NCBI GenBank assembly: GCA_933228675.1
Contig: OW121742.1
Location: 32,767,034-32,831,033 of the forward strand
From: Stomorhina lunata
Lineage: Eukaryota > Arthropoda > Insecta > Diptera > Rhiniidae
Length of the DNA: 64,000 nt
Direction: 5' to 3'
Shown: piece by piece, positions 38,020-48,955 of the stretch
Numbering within the stretch: the stretch's first letter is position 1
Layout: each line of letters opens with the position of its first letter
Translations under genes and position numbers: made by a program
Notes under the pieces: model-generated
Databases searched by the model: none
Told to the model about the DNA's origin: nothing
What the model saw: the letters and a program-made list of their open reading frames with translations, nothing else

Positions 38020-38152
38020 TTTGATCGACATCGGTTATTTTACTCAGGAAATGGTTCATTGTAAAATTGGAGTATCCAAAAAATGAGGTCCCAATATGTC
38101 TTTGTATTTCAAAAATCAACACAAACACTCCTCACCTATGATGATGTAGGGT
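38020..38152 (+). mobile_element. Dispersed repeat M, copy 4 (tail only)
   Basis: GACATCGGTTATTTTACTCA, AATTGGAGTATCC, ATGAGGTCCCAATATG and CAACACAAACACTCC then CACCTATGATGATGTAGGGT follow the order of the tail of the copy at 32927 (GACATCGCTAAAACGACTCA, GGTATACC, GTGGGTC, CAGCACAAAC, CACCTATGGTGGTGAAGGGT). The head half is missing. Confidence 0.65.
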
Positions 38153-38800
38153 ATCCATAAATTATTGCACTTTACGTGCTTACGTACAACAAAAATACAT
38201 AACAAGTTTAAGTTAAATGTATAGCCCGTGTCTGTTGGTACCAGCGGAGACAGAGTCTGTTGCATGTAATAAAAGCGAACGTATATAATCATAACAAAAA
38301 CAATAAAAGCTACCTCACTATTGTAGTCACCAGATATACATATACAATATACATACATAAATTTATGTAAATACATAGCTATAAATATATATTTACGTAT
38401 ATATGTATATATTCTGACTGGTGTAAATATGTTAAGGTTGTAATTTTATAATGCAACAGATGCAACAAATTGAGGCAAATATTTAATTGCATTAAAAGGA
38501 AGACAGACACGCAGAAAGCCAGAGAAACATGAAAAACTATGACACCAACTATAACTAACAACAGAAGCAACAGCAGCAACAGCACCACTACCACCAGCAC
38601 CGAAACAACAACGACAAAACCAGGAAGGAAATAGGAGGAAAATCATCACTTAGATAACAAGTGTTTTGGAATTTTAGTAGATTATACATTATGTCTGCCT
38701 TTTTTATTGTTAGTGTTAAATTTAATATTGTAAAATATTTAATTTAAAAAGGTTTAGAAATTTAAAGAAAAATTTGAATATCGTTAATTTCATTTTGTGA
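38153..38800. other. Non-repetitive sequence with TA-rich and CAG/CAA-rich patches
   Basis: Alternating TATA/TACATA lies at about 38330-38410. A CAACAGCAGCAACAGCACCA stretch lies at about 38560-38610. The hydrophobic minus-strand frames here (38116-38649) come from these simple sequences. Confidence 0.5.
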
Positions 38801-39463
38801 ATACAGAAAGTTTTAAAATTTATTCAGTTTATAAAAATATAAAAATTAACAATTTCAATTTTTATTAAAAAAAATTTTATTACAAAATTTTTATAGAAAG
38901 TATTTTACATTGAAAATTTAATAGAAAATTTATTTTTTTATAAAAAAATTCTCAATAAGATTTTTTTATTAAATTCTCAATGAGAAATTTAAAATTTTTA
39001 TAAAACAATTTTCAATATAAAATTTTACATTGAAAAGTTTTCTATAAGAATTTCTCTGTGGAATTTTTCTTAAAAAATTTCTCTGTGAAATTTTCTATAA
39101 AAAATTCTCATTAGGAATTTTTCTATTAAAATTTCTTATTTCTACAAAATTTTTACATTGAAAATTTTTTCTACAAAAATTTTACATTGAAAATTTTTCT
39201 ACAAAAATTTTACATTGAAAACTTTTCTACAAAAATCTTATATTGAAAAGTTTTTATTAAAATTTTACATTAAAAATTTTTCTATAAAATTTTTATTTTC
39301 ATAGTTTTTCTACTAAAATTTTACATTGATAATTTTGCTTTACAAATTTTTCAATGAAAATTTTTCTATAAAAATTATACAATGAAAGATTTCTATTAAA
39401 ACTTAATATCGAAAATTTTATATAAAAATTTTTCAATGAAAATTTTCAAAATAAAAAATTTTC
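38801..39463 (+). repeat. 28-bp satellite family C, forward with inverted units
   Basis: Units CTATAAAAATTTTACATTG plus AAAATTTTT, best at 39150-39260. Around 38930-39010 a few units read in the opposite sense (CAATGAGAAATTT). Confidence 0.88.
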
Positions 39464-39532
39464 GAAAAATTAGGTTTCATCAGGCTTGAGTTCATTTAAT
39501 TTTCAAATTATTAATTTTGAAAATTGGAAAGT
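39464..39532 (+). repeat. Left arm of perfect 69-bp inverted repeat
   Basis: Perfect reverse complement of 39634-39702, separated by a 101-bp loop that holds a hammerhead-like motif. The identity of the arms implies recent formation or gene conversion. Confidence 0.95.
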
Positions 39533-39540
39533 GGTCGAGG

Positions 39541-39599
39541 GCGCTAAGTGCTGATGACGTCCTGTGGCGAGACAGAAATTGCAATCCACTAGCCGCGTT
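39541..39599 (+). ncRNA. Hammerhead-ribozyme-like motif, copy 1
   Basis: Seen on the plus strand: CTGATGA at 39551-39557, stem II GTC(C)/(A)GAC over 39559-39573, GAAA at 39575-39578, a minimal stem III (TT GC AA), then T39585-C39586, after which cleavage would fall. Stem I pairs GCGCTAAGTG upstream with CACTAGCCGCG downstream, with bulges. This is the type I layout with very short stem III known from animal retrozymes and Penelope-like elements. Oddities: position 10.1/11.1 is C·A instead of G-C, stem II has an additional mismatch, and stem III has only a 2-nt loop. It is probably a decayed ribozyme or one needing dimeric context. It lies in the loop of the 69-bp inverted repeat. Confidence 0.6.
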
Positions 39600-39633
39600 C
39601 AAAAATAATTTTTTCAGTTTTTCTCCATAATTT

Positions 39634-39702
39634 ACTTTCCAATTTTCAAAATTAATAATTTGAAAATTAAATGAACTCAAGCCTGATGAAACCTAATTTT
39701 TC
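39634..39702 (-). repeat. Right arm of perfect 69-bp inverted repeat
   Basis: Mate of 39464-39532. The ATGAACTCAAGCCTGATG stretch here resembles ATGAACCTGAGCCCGACT in the 84-bp repeats of the element at 44771, so this arm is the genuine downstream flank of the ribozyme module and the left arm is an inverted copy (inference). Confidence 0.95.
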
Positions 39703-39719
39703 AATTAATTCTAAAGTTC

Positions 39720-42700
39720 GAATAATTAATTCCCAAATAATAAAAAATTTTCTATAAAAGTTTGACTTTAAAAATGTTTCCATAAAAATTGACATTTAAA
39801 ATTTTTCTTTAAAAATTTTGCATTGAATTTTTTTTCTTAAAATTTTATTTTGAACATTTAAAAAAAAAACATTCTCAATGAAAAATTTTTATAGAAAATT
39901 TTCAATGTGAATTGTTTTCGAAAAAAATATCAATGAGAAATTTCTTTAAAAAAAATTTTATTAAGAAATTTTTACACAAAAGTTCTAGATAAGAAATTTT
40001 TATAGGCAAATTGTCAATAAAAAATTTTTAAAGTCATGGAGAAAGTTTTATAGAAAAATTTTAGAAATTTCTATGGAAAATTTCTCAATGTAAAATTTTA
40101 ATTAAAAAACCTTAACGAGAAATTTTTATAAAAAAATTCTCAATGAGAAATTTTTAAAGAAAATGTTTCATTACGAAACTTTATTTCAAAATTTTATGAA
40201 AAATTTTAATTTTAAAATTTTTTTAGAAAAATTCTCAATATGAAATCTTAATAGAAAAATTCTCAATAAGAAATTTAAATAAAAAATTCCCAATGAGAAA
40301 TTTTTATAGAAAAAATTGCATTTCAAAATTTTTATTACAAAATTTTTTTAGAAAATTTTTCCTTATAAAATTTGTATTAAAAAATTCTCAATAAAAAATT
40401 TTAATAATTAAAATTCTCAACAAGAAGTCATTGTAGAAAAATTTTCAATGAAAAATTTTTAAAGAAAACTTCTCAATAAGAAATTTTAAAAGAAAAATTC
40501 TTAATGGGCAAACTTGCTCTTTGACTATTTATAGGAAATTTTTCCAATATTAAACATTATAGGAAATTTTTCGAAAATTGACTATTTATAAGAAATTTTT
40601 GACTTTCAAAATTTAATATTTCAAAATTTAATATTTAATATTAATAATATTTATATATTTATTCCAAAATTTAATATTTATAGGAAAATTTTCGAAAATT
40701 GACTTTTTAAAGAAAAATTTTCGAACATTGAATATTTATAGGAAAATTTTCGAAAATTGGCTATTTATAGGAATTTTTTCACAAATTGACTAATTATAGG
40801 AACTTTTTATTATAAAATTTTTCTAGAAAATTGTTCATTGTTAAATTTTAATAGAAAACTCTTTATAATAAAATTTAAAACAGAAAAAATCCATTATAAA
40901 ATTTTTTTAGAAATTTTTTGATATGATTTTTTTTATCAAATTTTTCTAGAAAATTTTCCATTAAAAAAATTTTAATAGAAAAATATTTATTATAAAATTT
41001 TTACAGAAAAAATTTCATTATAAATTTTTTTTAGAAAAATTTTCATTGTAATATTTTTATAGAAATTTTTCAATAAAAAATTTTATTAAAAAAATGTTCA
41101 TTATAAAATTTTTATAAAAAAAATCAGAATAAAATTTTAGAGAAAAGAATAAGAAATTTTTAAAGACAAATTTCCAATGAGAAATTTTTGTGGAAAAATT
41201 TTCGTTCTAAAATGTTTATGGAAAAATTTTCATTATAAATTTTTTATACAAAAATTTTTGTAGAAAAATTGTCATTATTATTTTTTATAGAAAAATTTTC
41301 ATTATGAATTTTTTATACAAAAATTTTCATTATAAAATTTTTATAAAAAAATGTTCATTAAAAAATTTTTATAGAAAAATTTGCGTTATAAAATTATTAT
41401 TATAAATTTTTTTAACTAATTTTTATTATAAAGTTTTGATAGAAAAATTTTTATTTCAAATTTTTATAGAATAATTTTCATTATAAAATTTTTATAGAAA
41501 AATTTTCATTAAAAAATTTTTATAGAAAAATTTTAATAGAAAAATTTCCATTATAAAATTTTTACAGAAAAATTTTAATTATAAAATTTTTATAGAAAAA
41601 TTTTTTATAATAAAATTGTTTGGAAAATTTTTTTATAATAAAATTTCTTGGAAAAATTTTTATTATAAAATTTTTATAGAAAAATTTTCATTATAAAATT
41701 TTTATAGAAAAATTTTCATTATAAAATTTTTATAAAAAATTTTTCTTATAATATTTGTATAAAAAACTTTTATTTTAAAATTTTTATAGAAAACTTTTCA
41801 TTATAAAATTAATTTTTATAATACAAAATTTTCAATACAAAATATTTATACAAACATTTTCATTATAAAATTTTTACAGAAAATTTAAAATTATAGAATT
41901 TTTATAGAAAATTTTCGATACAAAATTTTTACAGAAACATTTTTATTATCAAATGTTTATAAAATTTTTATAGAAAAATTTTCATTATAAATTTTTTATA
42001 GAAAAATTTTTATTATAAAATTCTTAAAGAAAAATTTTCATTATAAAATTTTAATAGAAAATTTTTCATTATAAAATTTTTGTAGAAAATATTTCATTAT
42101 TAAACTTTTATATAAAAATTTTTATTATAAAACTTTTTTAGAAAAATTTTAATTATAAAATTTTTTTTTAAGAAAAATTTTCATTATAAAACTTTTATAG
42201 ATAAGTTTTCATTATAAAATATTCATAAAAAAATTGTCATTATAAAATTTTTCAATAAAAAATTTCATTATACATTTTTTTTACAGAAAATTCTCCATTA
42301 TAAAATTTTTTCAGAAAAATTTTAATTATAAAATTTTATAGAAAATTTTTTTATAATAAAATTTTTTGGAAAAATTTTTATAGAAAAATTTTCATTATAA
42401 AATTTTTGTAGAAAAATTTTTATTATAAAATTTTTATTCAAGAATTTCCATTATAAAATTTTTATAGAAAATTTTCATAATAACATTTTTTGCAAATATT
42501 TTTCATTTTAAAATTTTTTTTTCGAAAAATTTTCATTATTAAATGTTTATAGAAAAACTTTCATTTAAAATCTTAATTGAAAAATTTTTATAGAATTATT
42601 TTAATTATAAAAATTAAAAAAAAAATTTCATTATAAATTTTTTATAGAAAAATTTTCATTATAAAATTTTTATAGAAAAATCTTCATTATAAAATTTTGA

Positions 42701-42935
42701 TAGCAAAATGTTCATTATAAAATTTTTATAAAAACATGTTCATTTTCCAAATGAGAAATGTTTGAGGAAAAATTTTCATTATTAAATAAAATGGAAAAAA
42801 AATTTCATTATAAAATTTTTTTTAGAAAAATTGTTTATTATAAAATTTTATACAAAAACTTTTACGAAAAATTTTTATGTAACATTTTTCAGTATAAAAT
42901 TTTTATACAAAAATTTTCAATATAAAATGTCTGTA
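39720..42935 (-). repeat. 28-bp satellite family C, mostly reverse orientation
   Basis: Main units read TTTTCATTATAAAATTTTTA plus TAGAAAAA (28 bp), the reverse complement of the forward family with CATTATAAAA in place of CAATGTAAAA. At 39880-40500 a CAATGAGAAATTTTTATAG subtype is seen. At 40520-40810 a TTTATAGGAAATTTTCGAAA subtype with TTGACTATTTATA appears. The range 41440-42100 is the most homogeneous. Confidence 0.92.
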
Positions 42936-44385
42936 TAATAGTTTTGAATCAATTACTGTATATCCTTAATTAGTAGACATTATGAAGGTCTTTAAGACTT
43001 TTTCCTTTTTAAATAAATGTTTCCATTAAAAATCTTTCTAATGTCCTTCTGTACTCTGCTTTCGATTTCTGATTTATGTATAATAGTCTGTCTATCCGTC
43101 TGTCTTTCTGACTAAATGAATGAAAGTGAGTGTTTATTATAATTTTTGCAGCAGCAACAACAAGTAGGAAAAAATACAACTACTTGTGGCTTACAAAATT
43201 TAATAATATTGTACTGATTTCTAGGAAAATCATATAATTTTATTATTGTATTTACATCAGACTTCGATATACATATGGTTAAATGTACATGTGAGCAAAT
43301 ATACTTATAAAGTTTCACTATTAGAATGAGATGAAAGTGAACCCAGTAAATATTTCTTCATATAATTGTTGGGAACTCAGAATAATAGTAAAGCAACAGG
43401 TTAAATCAAGTTTGGTAAAACCTATTACAAGTCAAAAAATATCGAGCAACCATCTGACAATATTGTTACAAAGTGATAAATCAATGTCTGAGGACAATCA
43501 TCAGACAAATGTTTAATGTTTATTAAGCAACCTTAAAATGTGCTAACTTATTAAAATTAAATATTTTCTAAAATATGTAAAAATCATTTGAGGACATTTT
43601 GATAATTTCTTACTAGAAATATCTTACGACAATTGTCAGACAATTTTGTATTAAATCTACTTATATAGAAAATGTAGGGAATTTCAAATTTTTAAGAGTT
43701 TAACCATTTCTGCAAACCTTATTCACTGGGTGTATATATAAATACACACAGATGTAAGTATTGCTGTGTAAAATAATACTTATGAAAATGTGTCTATGAA
43801 TATATGTATGTATTTGTATGTATGTTGTGTAAAACCCCAATCGTTTTTATATATTGTACAGAACAAAAATATTACACAATATATATTAAAGACAAATCAT
43901 AACTCTCGTTTATCATAAGAGTGATCTAACTCAAGAAAAGTTAAGTTACTGTTAAATTACTTAAAATGACTTTGAAGATTAAAAACAAAAAACTCATACA
44001 TATTTCTAAATTTGACAATTGATGACTACATTAAATTTTCCTATTTTCCTATGGTAATCAGATCTAGCTTCGACTTACATCGCTTTTTGTTAAATGGCTC
44101 AGTTGTAAATGTTAGAATATTCTCAATTTTGCATTATATCTACCACATGTGTTTCTATTTAACCACATAAATGTTAGTATGTTTGCCTGAATACTTTACT
44201 TACGTTCTAGTACAATTACTAATAATTTTACACGAGTATATGAGAGTGTGTAAATAAATTTTAGTGTATTATTTGAGTCAGCATATACATACATAAGTAA
44301 TGGATATTCTATTTCACTGCTATACTGCAGTGATAGTTGGTTTGCTTTCTATGTTAACAACATTAACAGATGGGATGAAAATTAT
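42936..44385. other. Non-repetitive AT-rich sequence, no gene seen
   Basis: It contains a TATGTATG-type patch at about 43798-43825. Frames at 43112-43318, 43331-43516 and 44300-44488 are short and unrecognisable. Confidence 0.5.
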
Positions 44386-44770
44386 AGTAATAAAAGACTT
44401 GTACCTTATAAATTTGTTGAAATTTTTCTATACAAATTTGGTATTGAAACTTTTTTATAAAAATTTTACATTGATAAATTTTCTGTGAAAAGTTTGCTTT
44501 AAGTATTTAAAAAAAAAAAATTTCACTAAAATTTTTCTATAAAAATTTTATATTAAAAATTTTTTTATACAAATTTTATATTAAAATGTTTGCTTTAAAA
44601 ACTTTGCTGTCGAAATTTTACTTTGAAAAATTTTCTATAAAATATTTAATATTTTATTTTATTTAAAAAGAAATATTTCGTACAAGCTTTTCTGCCAAAA
44701 TTATTATATGAACATTTTTCTATAAAAATTTTTCTTTAAAAATTTTTCTATAAAAATTTTTCTATAAAAA
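44386..44770 (+). repeat. 28-bp satellite family C, forward
   Basis: Units of TATAAAAATTTTACATTGA type and TTTTTCTATAAAAA, interrupted at 44771 by the ribozyme-bearing element and resuming at 45415. Confidence 0.88.
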
Positions 44771-44854
44771 TAATTTATGACATGAACCTGAGCCCGACTC
44801 GAACCCACGACCATCAACATAAATTCTGGTTCAACTAAAATTAATTTCTTTCAA
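44771..44854 (+). repeat. 84-bp direct repeat, copy 1
   Basis: Begins TAATTTATGACATGAACCTG and ends CTTTCAA. It is preceded by satellite and followed by unique sequence of the element. Confidence 0.93.
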
Positions 44855-45200
44855 TTAAATTGCATGGGCACCGCGATTTACATGTTTTCATTAACTCTTT
44901 CAAGTTGATACTAAATTCAAATTTGCATTAACGTAAAAGAATAAACAGAAACTTGTCAAAACAAAAATCTTTGTCTTCATTACCAGCTGATAGTTGGTTA
45001 AAGTTCAAAGTAAATGTAGATTAATAAAGGATAGGAATACAAAACATAAAGGAAAAAACTATGGTGGATAAGTTCGTCTAACTGAATCGATCATATGGTC
45101 ATAGGTGAAATAGAAATAATTGTTAATATAATTCTCGTTTTCCATTTCGCTTAAGAATTCAGTTAAATAGATGATCTTAACTACTGGCATCTAACAGTTG

Positions 45201-45269
45201 GTGACACAGTGTGCTGATGAAGTCCGTAGCGGGACAGAAAATGCAGCATTCCACACTGCTAAGTGTCAC
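45201..45269 (+). ncRNA. Hammerhead-ribozyme-like motif, copy 2 (better preserved)
   Basis: Core: CTGATGA 45214-45220; stem II GTCC (45222-45225) with GGAC (45232-45235); GAAA 45237-45240; stem III ATG/CAT with CAG loop (45241-45249); T45250-C45251, giving a predicted cleavage between 45251 and 45252. Stem I: AGTGTG (45208-45213) with CACACT (45252-45257), then an unpaired GCTAA, then GTGACAC (45201-45207) with GTGTCAC (45263-45269). An internal loop in stem I is exactly where natural type I hammerheads place the partner of loop II. The one departure from the core is A·A at 10.1/11.1 in place of G-C. The motif is on the plus strand and its base pairing is too extensive to expect by chance in this AT-rich context. 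Confidence 0.7.
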
Positions 45270-45330
45270 ATAGTTTTTTCAGTATTCCTAAAATTTATTC
45301 ATCTAATTTAAAAATCATAAATTAAAAAAA

Positions 45331-45414
45331 TAATCTATGACATGAACCTGAGCCCGACTCGAACCCACGACCATCAACATAAATTCTGGTTCAACTAAAA
45401 TTAATTTCTTTCAA
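45331..45414 (+). repeat. 84-bp direct repeat, copy 2
   Basis: Second copy, 62 bp downstream of the ribozyme-like motif. Satellite resumes immediately after it. Confidence 0.93.
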
Positions 45415-48400
45415 AAATTTTGCTTTAAAAATTTTTCTATAAAAATTTTAAATTGAAAATTTTTCAAAAAAAAAAATTCACTATTGGAATTTCATAAAAT
45501 TTTACTATTGAAAATTTTTCTATAAAAATCATACATTGTAAATTTTACGTTGAAAACATTCAAGAATTTATTTTTTGTTTTTATTTTTTTTTTAATTTTA
45601 TATGAACATTTTTCTATAAAAATTTTTCTTTAAAAATTTTTCTATAAAAATTTTTCTTTAAAAATTTTTCTATAAAAATTTAAAATTGAAAATTTTTCAA
45701 AAAAAAAAATTCACTATTGGAATTTCATAAAATATTTTACTTTGAAAAATTTTCTTTAAATATTCTACGTTGACAAATTTTCCATAAAAATTTTACTCTT
45801 ATAGAAATTTTACCTTGGAAAATTTTGTATAAAAATGTTTAATAGAAATTTTTCACTGAAAATTTTTATAGAGAAATATAACATTAAAAATTATTCTAAA
45901 GAAATTTTAAATGGCAATCAACATAAATTTCGCATCGTAAATTTTTCTATAAAAATTCTGTATTGAAAATTTTATTATAGAAATTTTACATTAAAAATGT
46001 TTCTATAGAAATTTAATATAGAAAACTTACATTTAGAAGTTTTCTTTAAAAATTTTATATTGAAAATTTTTCTATAGAAATTTTATATATAAATTTTACA
46101 TTCAAAATTGTTCTATAAAAATTTTACACTAAAAATTTTTTTATAAAAATTTTACATTCTAAATTTTTCCATAAAATTTTTCTATAAAAATTTTACATTA
46201 AAAATTTTAAATTAAAAAATTTTTCTCTAAAAATTTTATATTGACAATTTTTCTATAAATATTTTATAATGAAAATTTGTTCACAAAAATTTTACATTGT
46301 AATTCTTTAATAGAATTTTCACATCAAACATTTTTTATTGAAAGTTTATTCTATAAAAATTTATTTATGAAATTTTTTTTTTTTAATTTTAAATTTTTCT
46401 ATAAAAAATTAACATTGAAAATTTTTTATTAGATTTTTACATTTTTTTTTTAAATTTTGCACTGAAATTTTTTCTATAAAAATTTTACATTAAAAGTATC
46501 TTTATAAAAAAAGTAAAAATTTTACATTTAAATATTTCCTTTGGAAATTTTACGTTAAAAATTGAAAATTTTCATATATTTAAAATTTTTCTGTAAAAAG
46601 ATATCATTGAAAATCTTTTCTACAAAATTTTATATCTTAAAATAAAAATTTTATAACGAATAATTTTCTACACAAATTTTATAAGAAAATTTTACTTTGA
46701 ATTTTTTTATAAATAATTTTTCTATAAAAACTTTACATCGAAAATGCTTCTTTAAAAAATGTACATAAATAAATCGTGAATTTTTCTATAGAAATTTTGT
46801 ATTCAAAATTTTTTTATAGAAATTTGATATTGAAAATTTGAATTCAAAACTTTTCAACAAAAATTTTTCTATAAAATATTTAACTGAAAATTTTTCTATC
46901 AAAATAAATATTACATTGAAAATTTTTTTATAAAAATTTTACATTGAATATATTTTTATAAAAATTTTACATTTCTATAAAAGTTTTACATTGAAAATTT
47001 TTCTATAAAAATTTTGGATTGAAAACTTTTCTATAAAAATTTTATATTGAAAATTTTTCTATAAAAATTTTACATTGAAAACTTTTTATAAAAATTTTAT
47101 ATTGAAAATTTTTCTATAAAAATTTTATATTGAAAATTTTTCTATAAAAATTTTATATTGAAAATTTTTCTATAAAAATTTTATATTGAAAATTTTTATA
47201 AAATTTTTTTAAATTAAAAATTTTTCTATAAAAATTTTAAATTGAAAACTTTTCTATAAAAATTTTATATTGAAAATTTTTCTATAAAAATTTTTCATTA
47301 ATAATTTTTCTATAAAAATTTTTCTATAAAAATTTTTCATTAAAAATTTTTCTATAAAAATTTTTTATTAAAAATTTTTCTATAAAAGTTTATATTAAAA
47401 ATTTTTCTAAAATTATTTTTTATTGAAAATTTTTTATAAAAATTTTACATTCAAAAATTTTCTATAAAAATTTTGAAGTGAAAACTTTTCTATAAAAATT
47501 TTGTGTTGAAAATTTTTCTATAAAAATTTTAAATTGAAAACTTTTCTATAAAAATTTTATATTGAAAATTTTTCTAAAATTATTTTATATTGAAAATTTT
47601 TCTAAAATTATTTTATATTGAAAATTTTTCTATAAAAATTTAACATTGAAAAATTTTGTGTTGAAAATTTTTTCATAAAAAGTTTACATTGAAAGTTTTT
47701 TCTATGAAAATGTAAATTAAACAATTTTTCTTTACAAATTTTACATTAAAAGTTTTTCAATAAAAATTTTACATTGAAATTTTTTTTATAAAAATTTTAC
47801 ACTTAAACGTTTTCTGTAAAAATTTTACATATACATTTTTTTCTACAAATATGTTATTTTGAAAATTTTTCTCCAAAAAAATTTATATTGATAATTGTTT
47901 CTTTAAAAATTGTATATTGGAAATTTATCTATAAAGATTAACATTGAAAGTTTTTATAGAAAATGTATTTTTTTTTTAACTTTTCTATAAAAATTTTTAA
48001 CATAGAAAATTTTCCTAAAAAAAATTTACATTGAAAAATTTTCTTTAAAATTTTACATTGAAAATTTTTCTACAAAAATTTAACATTGAACAATTTTTTA
48101 AATTTTTTAATTTACAGCAAAAGTTTTCTGTAAAAATTTTGTATAGGAGATTTTTCTTCAAAATTTTCTTATAAAAATTTCACATCGAAAAATTTTCTGT
48201 AGAAATTGTATATTAAAAGGATTTTCTATATAAATTTTATATTGAAAATTTTCCTTAAAATTTTATATTAAATATTTTCCTACAAAAATTTTACATTGAA
48301 AAATTTTCTATTAAAATTTTGAATTGAAAAATTTTCTATAAAAATTTTGAATTGAAAAATTTTCTATAAAAATTTTGAATTCAACATTTTTCTGTAAAAA

Positions 48401-48955
48401 AATTTCTATTAAAAATTTTTCTATAAAAATTGTATATTGAAAATTTTTCTAAAATTATTTTATATCGAAAATTTTTACAGAATTATTTTATATTGAACAT
48501 TTTTTTTTCATAAAAATTTTTGTATACAAATTTTAAATTGAAAGTTTTTCTATAAAAATATTACATTCAACATTTTTTTATAAAAATTTTACTTTTAAAC
48601 GTTTTCTTTTAAAAATTTTGTATATATATTTATATTAAATTGTTTTTCTATGAAAATTTTATATCGAAAATTTTTCTAAAAAACTTTATATATGAAATAG
48701 TTTTATTTGAATTTTACATTGCAAATTTCTTTATTCAAATTTCACCCAAAAAATTTACTTAAAACTTTGTCGTTGAAAATATTCTTACATACATTTTATA
48801 TTGAAAATTTTTTGTATAAAAGTTTTATATTAAATTTTATATTAAAAATTTTTATAGAAAAATTTTAAACTAAAAATTTTAGAACGAAAATTGTTTCATA
48901 TAAATTTTGCACTGAAATTTTTTTCTTAGAAAGTTTTCTATACAATTTTGACACT
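45415..48955 (+). repeat. 28-bp satellite family C, forward, large block
   Basis: About 125 units. The stretch 46975-47200 is nearly perfect at 28 bp (TTTTTCTATAAAAATTTTAT plus ATTGAAAA). Both CATTG and TATTG subtypes are present. Other parts are irregular, with TTTTTTTT and AAAAAAAA runs. Confidence 0.95.

Larger units (their letters stand above)
44771..45414 (+). mobile_element. Ribozyme-bearing short element with 84-bp direct repeats (retrozyme-like)
   Basis: A 644-bp unit embedded in family C satellite. 44771-44854 is repeated at 45331-45414 with a single difference (TAATTTATGA against TAATCTATGA). The 476 bp between holds no coding frame but carries a hammerhead-like motif at 45201-45269. 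The 560-bp spacing of the direct repeats fits a truncated tandem dimer. Known: animal retrozymes and Penelope-like elements carry hammerheads in direct or tandem repeats. Here the upstream copy of the ribozyme, if it existed, has been lost to satellite. The 84-bp repeat also contains, on the minus strand, GGGTTCGAGTCGGG, which resembles a Pol III B box. Confidence 0.65.
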
